Shown here: one piece after another, positions 45,286 to 58,500 of the stretch
How positions within the stretch are numbered: the first letter of the stretch is position 1
Layout: the number at the start of each line of letters is the position of its first letter
NCBI GenBank assembly: GCA_033977485.1
Contig: CM066991.1
Span: 57,407,350-57,471,349, forward strand
Direction: 5' to 3'
Source of the DNA: Hydrangea macrophylla
Lineage: Eukaryota > Streptophyta > Magnoliopsida > Cornales > Hydrangeaceae
Length of the DNA: 64,000 nucleotides
Notes under the pieces: model-generated
Seen by the model: only the letters and a program-made list of their open reading frames with translations
The model's database searches: none
What the model was told of the DNA's origin: nothing
Made by a program: the position numbers and the translations under genes

Positions 45286-46623
45286 TGATCGGGAGAGAAC
45301 TAATCCTAATTATATGCCTTAACGAACATTTGTTAGACCTTTTTATCCTGTTTTTGTATATTTTTACTTCGTTTTCTAGTTTCTGACAGGTATTGGAAGA
45401 AATCAACTAAACCAGGCTAAACAGGGTGAAAAAGCATAGTTGAAGAAGCTGAAAAATCCAAGTCGCGCGCGCGAGCCGCGCCCGCGAAATCCAAGAATCG
45501 CTCGCGCGAGAACCCCAGAATCGCTCGCGCGATCCGCGCGCGCGAAGACCAAAATGTCGCGCTCGCGCGATATGTCCAAAAATCAATGTTGCGTATTTCA
45601 GTATACTGAAGACTCCTGTGCAAACGAAACTGCTAAACGACGTCCAGACTGTAAATTACATGCGTTTCAGTTCGTTTCGGGTTAGGAAGCCTTCCAAAGC
45701 TTGTACAAACTCTATATAAACTCCAAATTTACTCAATTATGGGGTTGGCAACCATTATACACATTCATATACAGCCATATACACACACTTCCAGTCCTTG
45801 AAGAGGGAGAAGCAAGGAGAAGAAGAAGAAGACCAAGGGTTTCCATGGCCTCCTCCATCAACTACTTGCCGATCTCTACTCCTATGGCAGCTTAGATCAT
45901 CGATCTAGGGTTTCAATGAAGCCCTAGATGAGTAATAGGGTTTTATTTATGCTTTTATTTTAGTTTTATTATGTATGGATGACAGTCACATGTTTAGAGG
46001 ATTTTTATAAATAAATCGTACTTCTATTGATTAAATCATTGCTTTCAAAGTTTATTCTTGTCTTAGATCTATTTTGACTGTGATGTGCTCAACGATCTAT
46101 TCTTGCTGTGCTTGTTTAGGTTGTTTACATGTGATGGTGCTTTATTGATTCGTGCTATCAAGTATCCGAATAGTCCATGCCTAGGTTAAACGGATTAGAT
46201 CACAACCCTAGTTTAGTGTGGGATAATTCGTGCTATCCGCAGATGGATTATGTTGGTGCTTGAACCATGATTATCTTCTTGTCGGAGGAATTGGGCTTGT
46301 AGCTACAATTCCCCATATTCATCCAACGTAATAAGCTAAAGTAATTCATAAATATTCCTATTATGAATCTAGTGGTGGATTTGCAATCCTAGGTTCCCTT
46401 AAACATTCATTAAAAACACTTTTAATTGCTTTCATAGTTTAGATTTATTTTTATTGTTATTAGTTAATTAAATCCAAATCAAAATCCGTTTTTCTTAATT
46501 AATTAGACTTAGGTTTTAAAATTAAGTCGCTGTAGTAATCAATCTCTGTGGGTTCGACCTTTACTTCCACACTGCAAATCCTTTGAAAAGTAAAGAATAC
46601 TTTTATATCTTGATTCTGACAAG
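45286..46623 (+). repeat. 5' LTR of Athila-like element A
   Basis: Starts TGATCGGGAGAGAACTAATC and ends CTGACAAG. TATATAAA at 45713-45720, with a CGCGCG palindrome cluster upstream at 45463-45570. The CTGTGGGTTCGACC block near 46546 is shared by tRNA-Asp-primed elements here. A short ORF starting MASSINYLP (45845-45895) is in the transcribed part; significance unknown. Confidence 0.92.
45463..45720 (+). promoter_or_regulatory. Athila-like LTR promoter: TCGCTCGCGCGA palindrome cluster and TATA box
   Basis: 45463-45570 contains runs of CGCG and copies of TCGCTCGCGCGA / TCGCGCGCGCGA. TATATAAA follows at 45713-45720. The 3' LTR copy (60373-60497, TATA 60637-60644) has one extra 13-bp repeat unit. 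Confidence 0.7.
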
Positions 46624-46632
46624 ATCAATTTT

Positions 46633-46650
46633 TGGCGCCGTTGCCGGGGA
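46633..46650 (+). other. Primer-binding site of element A (tRNA-Asp, 18 nt)
   Basis: TGGCGCCGTTGCCGGGGA, exact complement of tRNA-Asp nt 59-76. This is the usual length expected when copying stops at m1A58, in contrast to the 50-nt sites of the Tat elements in this window. Confidence 0.93.
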
Positions 46651-47112
46651 TTGTATTACTACTCTTAGTTTTATAATCGTAGTTTAGTTAATTTGTAAAT
46701 ATTAGGTTAGTTTTTATTTTTCTTATTTTCTGTTTTTGTTTTTAGTTACTAACTTGTTCTTTTATTTTGTAGTCAACGTTTCCGAGTGGAGCAGCTAATT
46801 ACATCAAAGGAGCTTACGCAAATAAAAATATAAATAAAAGTAAAATAAATTGCTTCCTTTGGAATTCGCTTTAAACCACTGTAAGTCAGGGCGCTGTGAC
46901 GCACTATTTGCATTAGTTTAGGGTTAATTGCACTGCATTAGCTAGGAAACCCGGGGCGCTGGGCTTGACGCGGTCATTGCATTACAGGATAATTTGCATG
47001 CATCATAGTAGTTGAGTGCTTGTTACCTTAATTGCGTGATTGCTTGCTATTTGTTTATTTTTTTTTTTTAGTTGAGTCATTTTTTGTTTTTAGTTTTCTT
47101 TTGTTTTAGTTT
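46651..47112 (+). other. Untranslated leader of element A
   Basis: No gene. T-rich, with two GGCGCTG-containing segments at about 46890 and 46955, each followed by a cytosine-guanine pair and GCATTA. Gag starts at 47113. Confidence 0.6.
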
Positions 47113-48696
47113 ATGTTAGGTACACATTCAAATAAACCGGAATTAAAACTTTTTGACTCTGAACTTGAACGTACATTAAGACTTAACAAGTCTTCAAACT
47201 TAACTTCTAGAACACGATTTTTAATAGACGACGATTTGACACCAAAACCAACGTCTTTATTCGAATCCGAAATACGTAATACTCTTACAAGACTAAAGAA
47301 ACCACGCTTTCATAACATAGAACCGATTAGAATGGCAGACATTGGAAACAATACCGAAAACAACCAAAATAACAACGGAGCTAATATGAATAATCTTAAT
47401 ATACCGCCACCTCCTCCACTTATAAATTATTTTATTCCTACTACTTACACGCCACAAGCCGGTATCGAATTACCGGAGGCGACGGCATCTCACTTTGAGA
47501 TAAAGTCGTCTACCATCTCGCTACTTCCATCTTTCCATGGCCGTCTAAATGAAGACCCTTACCAACACTTAGGAGATTTTCAGGGTATATGTTCTACTTT
47601 GAAATTACAAAACCTAAATAATGATGAATTAAAATTGCGGCTCTTCCCATTCTCCTTAAGAGACAAAGCGAAGTATTGGCTTCAATCTTTGGAGCCAAAC
47701 ACAATAAAAACATGGGAAGCCCTGCACACCGCCTTTTTACAAAAGTTTTTCCCTATTATGCGTACAAATAAGATAAGAAAAGATATAACCAATTTTGTAA
47801 TGCAAGATGGGGAGACTCTTTATGACACGTGGGAAAAATTTAAAGAACTACTACGCTCGTGTCCACATCATCAGGTTCCCAAGTGGCAATTGGTTCAAGT
47901 CTTCTACGAGGGGCTTATTCCCTCTGTTAGGAATACCGTCGATGCCGTTTGTGCGGGAACCTTCCTACACAAAAGCGCCGATGAGGCCTGGAAAATTTTT
48001 GAAACGTTAAGCGAGAATTCGATGCATCAGGCTGTATCAGTACGTTCCGAGGGATATCATTCACAACCTAAGAGGGAGGTGACAGTTGAGTCAAGTCAGT
48101 CAATTGAAATAAAAGAACTATCTAACAAACTTGACCAACTTTTAAAAATGAACAGAACATCTAACTCACCCGCTCATGAAATTTGTGCATTATGTTCCGA
48201 TCCTTCACATTCTATACTTTCATGTCCATCGGCGAGTCAATTTCCGGAATTCGTGGAGCAACACATAAATTCTATTCAACAATACCCACGAAATAATTAT
48301 AATGCGACAACTAATAACCCGGATGCGCCATGGAGAAACCATCCTAACTTCTCGTGGAAAAATAATACTAATACTTCTAATGAGGCGACTAATTTTCCAA
48401 ATGCGTATCGACCTCAGTTTCAACCTAATCAATACCAACAACCGCATCCTAATCCGAATCCTTCAAGGAGTAATGTTTTTGAGGAAAAGGTGTTGGCGTC
48501 CCTTAAGACTATTGAAACACAAGTACAGGCACACGCACAAATAGTGCACTCACACACACAATCCATTGCGAAGCTTGAATCCCAAATGGGACAATTAGCT
48601 ACTGTAGTGAGTCGTAGAAACGAGGGACGTTGCCTAGTCAAACAATTCAAAACCCTAAGGGACAATATGAGGTTAAGGGGTCGAATGAACAAGTAA
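47113..48696 (+). pseudogene. Athila-type gag (527 codons, C-terminus changed by a frameshift)
   Basis: Residues about 120-300 form an Athila-type gag domain (LRDKAKYWLQSLEPNTI, then TLYDTWEKFKELLRSCPHHQ). A cysteine motif CALCSDPSHSILSC lies near residue 358, then a Pro/Asn/Gln-rich region and a coiled coil. Near 48624 the frame shifts: the last 23 residues are aberrant, and a continuing frame opens at 48630 (SQTIQNPKGQYEV, a phrase usual in Athila gag-pol) and runs to about 48776, where element C begins. The shift is probably a single-base loss. No protease or polymerase follows. Confidence 0.85.
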
Positions 48697-48815
48697 ACGC
48701 CGTCTCAACTAGGTTGACTACACGAGAGGAAGAGGTAAAAGAAATCCCGAATGAGAATGTGAAAGATATGAATACTAATGGCATAAGTGTGCGGGACATT
48801 AACAATCTCTTGGTC

Positions 48816-49075
48816 GAACACGTCATGCCGATCCTCAGGTCGCCCGCACGTTACCGAACACGTCATGCCGATCCTCAGACCAAGGGTACAGGAAATTAAT
48901 AATCACTTGGACGAACACGTCATGCCGATCCTCAGGTCACCCGTACATAACCGAACACTTCATGCCGATCCTCAGTCCAAGGGTGCGGAAAAATAATCAA
49001 CCACATGATCGAACACGTCATGACGATCCTCAGGTCATCCGCACTTGACCGAACACGTCATGCCGATCCTCAGAT
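48816..49075 (-). repeat. CACGTCATGCCGATCCTCAG repeat, six units with alternating 40/57-bp spacing
   Basis: Units begin at 48816, 48856, 48913, 48953, 49011 and 49051; spacings 40, 57, 40, 58, 40. This gives a 97-98-bp higher-order pair repeated three times. The same array is at 56365-56625 in the other LTR. Short open frames over it are periodic artefacts. Confidence 0.85.
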
Positions 49076-49789
49076 CAAGGAACAAAACATAACTCACCAA
49101 TCGACACCATGGAATTATCGAAAGATCAATTTTGCAAGAAATATCCAAACACGACACGAAAGTTCATGAATCAACTTTGACCGGTAGTCACACGACTAGA
49201 AACGAGGCCCAATGTCCCTTATTCATATTAAATCTATTATCGAAGGTTTTATCATTATTTTACGCGTTCGCACGTTTCGTAGTTTAGTTCATTAATGTCA
49301 TCCATTTATAACCGTTAATATTTCGCTATACGTCCGACATTCCGTTTTCCTCTCAATATACTTACGATGGAAACTTTCCCGATCACTTATCAACTCAATA
49401 ATCGTGCCATACAATATACTTATAGTTTTGGGTATGAACTTTCAACGGTCATTAGACTATATTCATAACAATAGAAAACATAGTACGTAGCTCATGGATT
49501 TATAACGTGAATTTAATACCAATAAACACATAGACGAAACACTTAACATACTCATCTACGCGATAGCACTACCATAGCACGAGATTTTCATAACAACACA
49601 TGTACCGGAAAACTAGCATCAACAATCAACACCGTGCATAAACAAAACATTATACAAAAAGCTGTACAATCTGCCAAGATACATTTTCACTGTGTTGACT
49701 GAATTAACATGATTTATTTGGGCATGATAAATTGCTTTGTAGATCAAACTCAAAACTAAAACATTATAGATAATAGGAATATCTTCATG

Positions 49790-50470
49790 TACAAAAAAAA
49801 TCTAGCTTCAATTACATTTTTGAGCCACTCAAACTATTTATTTTACAAGACATTTCTTATATCTCGGACTGTTCTGTCCCAGATTTATAGTACTGCATTG
49901 TACGTGAATTTCACCTATTAAGGAGGGGTTTTTAGACTGAGCTAAAGAAGGGTTATTTGTAGATAAATGTGTTATCTTTCTCCACAAAAAAACCTAGCTT
50001 AATTCTCATTTTTGAACTGCACAAAACATTCATTTTACTAAACTATGTTCTGCTGAGAGTTTCAGTTTCTCAGATTTATAACACTGCGTTGTACATGCAT
50101 TTCACCCATGAAGGAGTAATTTCTAGACTGAGCTATAAAGGAGTGATTTGTAGATATATGAGTTAGCGTTTACCACAAAAAAACCTAGCTTAATTCGGAT
50201 ATTTGAGCTCCTCAAAACATCCATTTTACTAAACTACATTCTGCTGGAAGTTTCTGTTTTTCCCAGGTTTATAACACTGCGTTGTACATGCATTTCACCC
50301 ATGAAGGAGTGATTTCTAGACTGAGCTATAGAAGAGTTATTTGTAGATATATAAGTTAGCTATTACCACAAAAAAAGCTAGCTTAATTCGGATTTCGGAG
50401 CTGCACAAAATATTCATTTTACTAAACTGTGTTCTGCTAAATGTTTCAGTTTCTCAGATTTAAGGATTTG
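49790..50470 (-). repeat. 192-bp tandem subrepeat in the element C LTR
   Basis: Landmark CTAGCTTAATTC or variants at 49801, 49993, 50185 and 50378, spacing 192-193, nearly four units. Also present at 57340-58020 and in the solo LTR. Units vary more from each other than the two LTRs do, so the repeat predates this insertion. Confidence 0.8.
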
Positions 50471-51214
50471 TCTTGCATGTCATGAAAACTTCAACACAAC
50501 AACATCAAACTTCTACTAAACATTAGTACATATTATATGTGTTCTAAATTGAGTTAGATTACTCACAATAACTTGAAACTAAGCTTGGATTGTTGATTTG
50601 AGCTTGATGTAGCTTGAACTCAACTTCACTAGTGAACTTCTTCTCCTTCTAACTTTCTATTTCTTTCTTTATGACACTCATGAGCTTCTAAGTTTCCTCA
50701 TCTCCTCTCTAGAGTGCATATTGTATGTGTTAAAAAGAGAGTAATGCATGAAGACTTTCATGTTTAAATAGAGCCTTACATGTGCAAGGTGTCACCTTGC
50801 ATGAGCTCATGTAAGCATGCATGGACAAGTGTCCATTGCATGGACAAGTGGCATGTATATAGATGACATGTGGAGGTGATGTTGCATGTGCCACCAAGTG
50901 GCCGGCCATGTGGGGCCCACCTCGGGTTGTGTGCCACTTCCTCGATTTACGTGCATAAGTTCCTCGGTATACGTGTCAGTCTTGAATTACGTGCAAACTG
51001 GTATTATTTCTAATGTCCGGGTCCGAGTCTGGGTACGGGACTAAGTTAAATCTTATTATGGTCGAGTCGGTAAGGTTACTACAGTCTATATGGTAATACT
51101 ACAACACGTCCATACCGTCACGTAATTAAAATAATAATATATCGATATAGTCGGTCCAATACAGAAATTCGAAAAAGCTAATATTATTAATGACCGAAAA
51201 TTACAGGTGTTACA

Positions 51215-51603
51215 TCTTCCACCACCTATTAAAGGATTTCGTCCTCGAAATCAGAGCTTATCTAGGTACAAAATAGAAAAGGATATTTCTCTCGCATGTC
51301 TGACTCCATTTCCCACGAAGCTTCTCTTTCGTCATGATGATTCCATTGAACTTTCACCTATGGGATCTCCTTGTTCCTCAGCTTCTTGGTTTCTCGACCC
51401 AAAATCTTGATGGGTTTCTCTGTGTAAGGCACGTTATTTGCCTCAATGTCCTTGAAGTCGATTATATGTGGTGTCGCGCCCTGATGATACTCCTTCAACA
51501 TACTGATGTGAAAAACATTGCGAATACCTGACAACCTTGGTGGAAACATCACTAATTTCTAATATCCTACGTGGAATTTCTGGAAAAATTCAGGTGCTAC
51601 ATC
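51215..51603 (-). pseudogene. End of chromovirus-type pol (integrase C-terminus with chromodomain-like tail) plus a foreign LTR start
   Basis: On the minus strand, 51552-51265 encodes FPPRLSGIRNVFHISMLKEY, a chromovirus integrase C-terminal phrase, and later EASWEMESDMREKYPF, typical of the region near the chromodomain. One in-frame TAG (near 51358) is present. Just upstream (51603-51551) is TGTAGCACCTGAATTTTTCC, preceded by its own FEDEI-type/polypurine sequence. This looks like the start of a second, related LTR fused to pol, so the interior is chimeric. Confidence 0.65.
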
Positions 51604-52250
51604 TCTACCTACCATAGTAGAGGATTTCGTCCTCGAAATCTAGAGTTTGCTAGGTCTTAGAAAGTACAAGGTACTAATCATATCTCAGATTTTAAGGTTG
51701 TGAAGTTCCCACTAGCTAACTAATCAAACCTTCTCATAAATTCTTTCAAACGTCCAAACTTATTTGCTAAAACAATGCCAAGTGAAATTCATAGTTCTGA
51801 CATTGAATATGGCACCTTCGGTCTTTCGTCTTGTTCAATACTGAGATTAATTTGGTGATCTGCAAGTTCTCTTTCGAGATCTTCTTTGTGGTGGAACCTT
51901 GTTCTGAGTTCCTCGTTCTGGACAATCTCTGTGCACACATCCAGTCTTTCCACAATTAAAGCATTGTGCCTATCAACTTGTGAGATGTTTCAGTGCTTTC
52001 CATTCTTTGAAATGATGTCTAGATATTCCACAGCTGTCGCAGATATCACGTTGCTTTGGATGTGTCTGAGCGACTGTCTGATTAACTTTCCTTTCATTGT
52101 TTCTTTGCCTCTTGTGATGATTCTTGATGTATCTAGAGTTTTCCTCAATGATTGTGGGCTGCATTCGAGTAGTTGTTCGGGATACTGGTTTGTTTCTTTT
52201 GCGTCGTTAATCGGGCAAAATTCTTGCCTCTCAGCTTTTTGATGCGATGG
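51604..52250 (-). pseudogene. Decayed gypsy gag/pol fragments in element C
   Basis: Minus strand: a partial zinc-knuckle phrase (CDSCGISRHHFKEW, near 52020) followed by a charged region and, nearer 51650, FEDEI-type coding before a polypurine tract. Several stops. Identity as chromovirus-type gag is likely but only partly visible. Confidence 0.45.
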
Positions 52251-54753
52251 TTGAGAAGTCTAGTTGGTCTCACGATTGTCTTCTATAACTTGTAGGGGTC
52301 GTGGCGTCCTTTTAAGCATGTTATTGTGATTGAGTTCCTTTGGGTGTCGACATGAAATCGTCGTGGAGTTTCGGCATCGTAGGTGATGACACAATCGCTA
52401 AGCAATTTCTCCATGCATTAATTAATACCAAGCATATAAGTTGTTACTGGTAATTGGAGTAGGATTGAATTCACTTGTAAGGAGTTGAATTCATAACAAA
52501 ATGAATACTCATTATGTACTGAGTTAGAAATGAAGAGGTACATGATCAATCACTTGTATGATCACAAAGTATAGAATGAGTATCTGAGAATAACCATTAG
52601 ATGATTACTATAGGACACTCATAGTAATGCAATGACTATAGGTGCAAGGCCTCCCAGGTAGGACATAAGAATTCGTTGTCTCATGAGCCAATAATTTAGG
52701 TGAAGCCTTAATGATAAAAGTCAAGGTTAACAATAAAAAGAATTTCTGAAATGAAAGGAAATGAAGACTAATTTATAAAAGGGTGCAATATGCTTGAGTT
52801 CCTTAGGTGAACAAATACAAAGAGATCCTTTGCAATAATGTCAAGGGATACGAACTTGTGAAAGTTGGTCAAACGGTTGACAGTCCAAACGATTTACAAA
52901 AATTAATTTAACCGATCATAAGTCCAAATGACTTACAATGATTGGTTTATAAATGAATTATTGGAATTGATTTTCATGGTGATAAGTCCAAAGAGGTGAC
53001 TTATAGCATTAGAAAGTAAATGAATTCACAATTGGATTTATCACTGATCAGAATGATCCAAAATCTTGTTAAGTGAAATCAGAGAGGACAACGAATAACT
53101 TTCAATTAGTGAAACAATAAAGGACATCCCAAGGTTCATCATAAGGATAATTGATCTAATGCAACCAATGGTAGAAAATAGTGGGTTTACTCAAAAGGAG
53201 TTAAATCAGAAAGATGAATATAGTTACTCAGCCTCACATGGTTTTAATTTATAACGTGCGCAGGGTCAGATATGCATTTCTTCAACGTGTTGATGGAACA
53301 TCGATGTTGTATAGGACCTATGCGATCTGATCATTGGCTTGAAGGTGGAATGCAGTACTCATCTTCACTAATGTTCGCGGTGCGAGTTGTTCGTTGTGAT
53401 TAAACGTGGTCGATGTCAGCAGTCTAGGAGGTTGTTTGATTTGTTGAAGGTATGTTCTATTCTTGCGTCTTCCATCGCCTCGGGTTAAGTCAATATCTCA
53501 TGTGCTCCTTGTAGTAGGGATGACCTTGGTAGTGTAGCAGGTTGTCGCTTGAGTGGTCTAAAAGTGATTCTGAATGGACGATATGGAGGTGTCTAAATAA
53601 CTCATTTCCATAGTCACTTGTGCTTGTGCCGTCAGCGGTCTTCCATAAGCCTTGTATCAGTCTTCCAAATACACTGGTGGGATCAATATCCTTAGGTATT
53701 ATGTTGCTTAGCCTTCTGGACTGGTCCTCAGTTGTTTGAGATGATTCATCCATTGCAGAGATCGAGAAGATTCTTCTGTTCCTACGTATGAGTTCGTGTC
53801 TATAAGGTTTCTATCATACCTTATGTGAAGCAATCATAACCTGTTATATTTCACATTATGGTTATCATTATAATCCCGGTAGCTAGAATACAATGATTGA
53901 AACGATTGAACAGATTGACCCAAAATGAAGCCGAGTCCGAAAAGACAGATGAATCCTCATAGATAGAAGTATAATAATAGAATGATGTGATCCATTCTAG
54001 AATAAAATGTAAATCTAACAATAATAGGATGACCGATTACTATGGAAGTAATCGTAGTATCTCAAGATTTATAGGAAATGAAAGTAACTGATGGCATAAG
54101 GCCTTCAACGAATGAAATAAGAGTTAGGTATTTCATAAGTGAAATAGTCCAAACGAAACCCTACTGATAAAGAATAAGGTACCACCTGAGAGAGACAATA
54201 AGAGGTCAAGATGTACAGAGAGTACAACGTTTTTGATTTCCTAACAAAAACAAGAACAAAGAACTCATTTAGAATTATTTCAAATGAAATGAACTTGTAA
54301 GAATTTGTTCAAGGGATAATAAGTCAAAAAGAATGACTTTGCAGTATTAGTAATCAAATTTATTTAGAATAATTTCAAAGCCAATGAACTTTCAAGATTT
54401 TAGTTCAAAGAGTAATAAGTCAAAAGAATGACTTTCCAGTACTAGTGATCGAACTTGTTCTCAAAAGAATTTGTCAAGAATCAGATGATCAAGGTACATA
54501 CTCAAGAATTGTTGACTGGGGAATTTCTAAAAATTCAAGGAAATGAATTACTTATCAAGGAGTGTATCACAATAATTATTGACGGTAATCGAAGCCACTT
54601 TACAAAATATATAGATACCATTTTCAGAAGAAATGGCCATTAGAATAGAAGACATAGATTTACTAAAAAGGAGTGGAATGAGTAGAAAGGATATAACTGC
54701 TTACTATGGTACTCCCTTACCATATCTAAGGTAAAGTTTTCCTCTCTTATTAT
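52251..54753 (-). other. Decayed interior of element C
   Basis: No gene recognised. An 87-codon minus-strand frame (53490-53753, starting MDESSQTTEDQSRRLSN) has no motif I know. Sequence contains many short degenerate repeats such as AAGTCAAA[AT]GAATGACTT (54370, 54420). Confidence 0.4.
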
Positions 54754-55443
54754 CTATAACGGGTCCTCTAAGAATTCCTCCTCAGGGTCCTCCTCCTCTT
54801 CCTCCTCGATGTCAGCTGGATCTGTTTCGTGGTTCTGCTCAGGCATTAGTATCATCTTGTCCCAGTCAACTGGTGGTACTGGATGATCGTGTACATCATC
54901 CCCTGCTCTCTGAAGATCGTCTGCTGGGTCAACCTCGTCGATCGGCTCGTCGTCGCTACTTGCCGGATCATCCTCAATTGTCAGGTCATCGTCGTCATCT
55001 GTGTCATCACCATTAGATGGGTCGTCTGCTGAGTGGTCACTACCTGCAGAATCCTCTCCACTTGCTATGTCGTCGTCGCTATCTGTATCCATGGGATCTG
55101 AATCGGCATTTAGCTCTGGTATGGGCTCGGGTGAGAATGGAAGTGTTGGTGCGGCCATGATAATCGGGAAGAGTATATCGTGATATAGTGCCTCGTCATG
55201 AGTCATGCTGATAGGCTCCTGGCGAATAAGTACGGTAGTCTCTGAAGCATGGATCGACTCGGGCTGAATTTGATCCGGATACTGCAATGTATCGGTAAGC
55301 ACAGCTCTCCGTATGTCCTCCTCCAAGATATGCCTCTCCCTCTACCAGATCCGCTGTCGATATAGTACAGGGTCTGCAGACTGGATACGATCGTCGCGAT
55401 TATAGTGACCTCCGAAATCATCATGAACGAAGCTCGACTCCAT
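54754..55443 (-). pseudogene. Acidic ORF after the primer site of element C, one in-frame stop
   Basis: The minus-strand ATG at 55443 is 104 bases after the primer site. A TAG at 55344-55342 interrupts the frame, and an open stretch of 190 codons follows to 54754. The second half is extremely Asp/Glu-rich (DTDSDDDIASGEDSAGSD; EEEEEEDPEEEFLEDPL). No domain recognised. Position suggests an N-terminal extension of gag or a separate first ORF. Confidence 0.55.
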
Positions 55444-55546
55444 AGTCATGCAAGAGGAGCTAACTTAGTGTCAGTACTAATACGAGGTAAATCTTAGGCT
55501 CATAACTTAAGATGTAGGACAATCAGTGAGCGCGGCTAAACCTAAA

Positions 55547-55558
55547 GCTCTGATACCA
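55547..55558 (-). other. Primer-binding site of element C (initiator tRNA-Met)
   Basis: The element strand reads TGGTATCAGAGC (12 nt match to the initiator tRNA-Met 3' end), eight bases after the LTR end. Confidence 0.85.
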
Positions 55559-55566
55559 AAAATCCC

Positions 55567-58500
55567 TGTCACGCCCCGAAGTACCAAAAATAGGGAAAAA
55601 TAAATTTCCTTTATGGGTTCGTAGACTCGTGACTGGTTGTGAGTGTCACCTGATTGTCCAAACATGCTTATAACAATAATGTGATATGGGAAAGTGACTA
55701 AGTTCAGCGGAAGCAGAAATTTAAAACATCCAAGTCTTACATCAGTAGTATATTACAGGCCAAAAAGATATCCAAAAGATACATATTACAATACCAGCTA
55801 AACTATTACATCACTAACATAATAGTAACAGAACTATAACAAAAGACAAGCTCCAAAGTCTTCAGCTGGCGAAACCGTAGCCTTCCTTGTAGTAATCTTC
55901 ACCAGCATAGTCTTCAGTAGTATAGTCCGCGTCTTGATAGCATTCGGCTCCGTCTGGACCTGTAAAGGCTGGACGTGGAAGGTCCAGCGACATAAAAAGC
56001 CGTTAGCGGTTAAGCTAAGTGAGTGTCCCCTTAAGGTTACCACCACTTAAGGTAAGTTATTCTTCATCTCTTCTAATTTCTCAAAACCATATCTCTTTCA
56101 TCATTTCTTATTCTCGATACTATGTCTTGTTCGTCTTTTCTTATTCTCAAAACCACGTCTTATTAAAACCCAATCATTCCTTTTGAAACTTAACCCAGAA
56201 CTGAACTGACCAATGACATTGACTGAAAGAAGACTTAACTCCAAACGCATTTACTGGTCAAGAAAGTACAACACTCAACAATGAATAGTTAACTGTCGCC
56301 CAACTGGCACTCAAACTGTCGCCCAAATGGCATAAGTGTGCGGGACATTAACAATCTCTTGGTCGAACACGTCATGCCGATCCTCAGGTCGCCCGCACGT
56401 TACCGAACACGTCATGCCGATCCTCAGACCAAGGGTACAGGAAATTAATAATCACTTGGACGAACACGTCATGCCGATCCTCAGGTCACCCGTACATAAC
56501 CGAACACTTCATGCCGATCCTCAGTCCAAGGGTGCGGAAAAATAATCAACCACATGATCGAACACGTCATGACGATCCTCAGGTCATCCACACTTGACCG
56601 AACACGTCATGCCGATCCTCAGATCAAGGAACAAAACATAACTCACCAATCGACACCATGGAATTATCGAAAGATCAATTTTGCAAGAAATATCCAAACA
56701 CGACACGAAAGTTCATGAATCAACTTTGACCGGTAGTCACACGACTAGAAACGAGGCCCAATGTCCCTTATTCATATTAAATCTATTATCGAAGGTTTTA
56801 TCATTATTTTACGCGTTCGCACGTTTCGTAGTTTAGTTCATTAATGTCATCCATTTATAACCGTTAATATTTCGCTATACGTCCGACATTCCGTTTTCCT
56901 CTCAATATACTTATGATGGAAACTTTCCCGATCACTTATCAACTCAATAATCGTGCCATACAATATACTTATAGTTTTGGGTATGAACTTTCAACGGTCA
57001 TTAGACTATATTCATAACAATAGAAAACATAGTACGTAGCTCATGGATTTATAACGTGAATTTAATACCAATAAACACATAGACGAAACACTTAACATAC
57101 TCATCTACGCGATAGCACTACCATAGCACGAGATTTTCATAACAACACATGTACCGGAAAACTAGCATCAACAATCAACACCGTGCATAAACAAAACATT
57201 ATACAAAAAGCTGTACAATCTGCCAAGATACATTTTCACTGTGTTGACTGAATTAACATGATTTATTTGGGCATGATAAATTGCTTTGTAGATCAAACTC
57301 AAAACTAAAACATTATAGATAATAGGAATATATTCATGTACAAAAAAAATCTAGCTTCAATTACATTTTTGAGCCACTCAAACTATTTATTTTACAAGAC
57401 ATTTCTTATATCTCGGACTGTTCTATCCCAGATTTATAGTACTGCATTGTACGTGAATTTCACCTATTAAGGAGGGGTTTTTAGACTGAGCTAAAGAAGG
57501 GTTATTTGTAGATAAATGTGTTATCTTTCTCCACAAAAAAACCTAGCTTAATTCTCATTTTTGAACTGCACAAAACATTCATTTTACTAAACTATGTTCT
57601 GCTGAGAGTTTCAGTTTCTCAGATTTATAACACTGCGTTGTACATGCATTTCACCCATGAAGGAGTAATTTCTAGACTGAGCTATAAAGGAGTGATTTGT
57701 AGATATATGAGTTAGCGTTTACCACAAAAAAACCTAGCTTAATTCGGATATTTGAGCTCCTCAAAACATCCATTTTACTAAACTACATTCTGCTGGAAGT
57801 TTCTGTTTTTCCCAGGTTTATAACACTGCGTTGTACATGCATTTCACCCATGAAGGAGTGATTTCTAGACTGAGCTATAGAAGAGTTATTTGTAGATATA
57901 TAAGTTAGCTATTACCACAAAAAAGGCTAGCTTAATTCGGATTTCGGAGCTGCACAAAATATTCATTTTACTAAACTGTGTTCTGCTAAATGTTTCAGTT
58001 TCTCAGATTTAAGGATTTGTCTTGCATGTCATGAAAACTTCAACACAACAACATCAAACTTCTACTAAACATTAGTACATATTATATGTGTTCTAAATTG
58101 AGTTAGATTACTCACAATAACTTGAAACTAAGCTTGGATTGTTGATTTGAGCTTGATGTAGCTTGAACTCAACTTCACTAGTGAACTTCTTCTCCTTCTA
58201 ACTTTCTATTTCTTTCTTTATGACACTCATGAGCTTCTAAGTTTCCTCATCTCCTCTCTAGAGTGCATATTGTATGTGTTAAAAAGAGAGTAATGCATGA
58301 AGACTTTCATGTTTAAATAGAGCCTTACATGTGCAAGGTGTCACCTTGCATGAGCTCATGTAAGCATGCATGGACAAGTGTCCATTGCATGGACAAGTGG
58401 CATGTATATAGATGACATGTGGAGGTGATGTTGCATGTGCCACCAAGTGGCCGGCCATGTGGGGCCCACCTCGGGTTGTGTGCCACTTCCTCGATTTACG

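Larger units (their letters stand above)
48777..51214 (-). repeat. 3' LTR of element C, missing its last 759 bases
   Basis: On the minus strand it starts TGTAACACC at 51214, just after the polypurine tract AGGTGGTGGAAGA. It ends abruptly at 48777 inside the LTR, joined to Athila gag. No gene. Confidence 0.9.
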
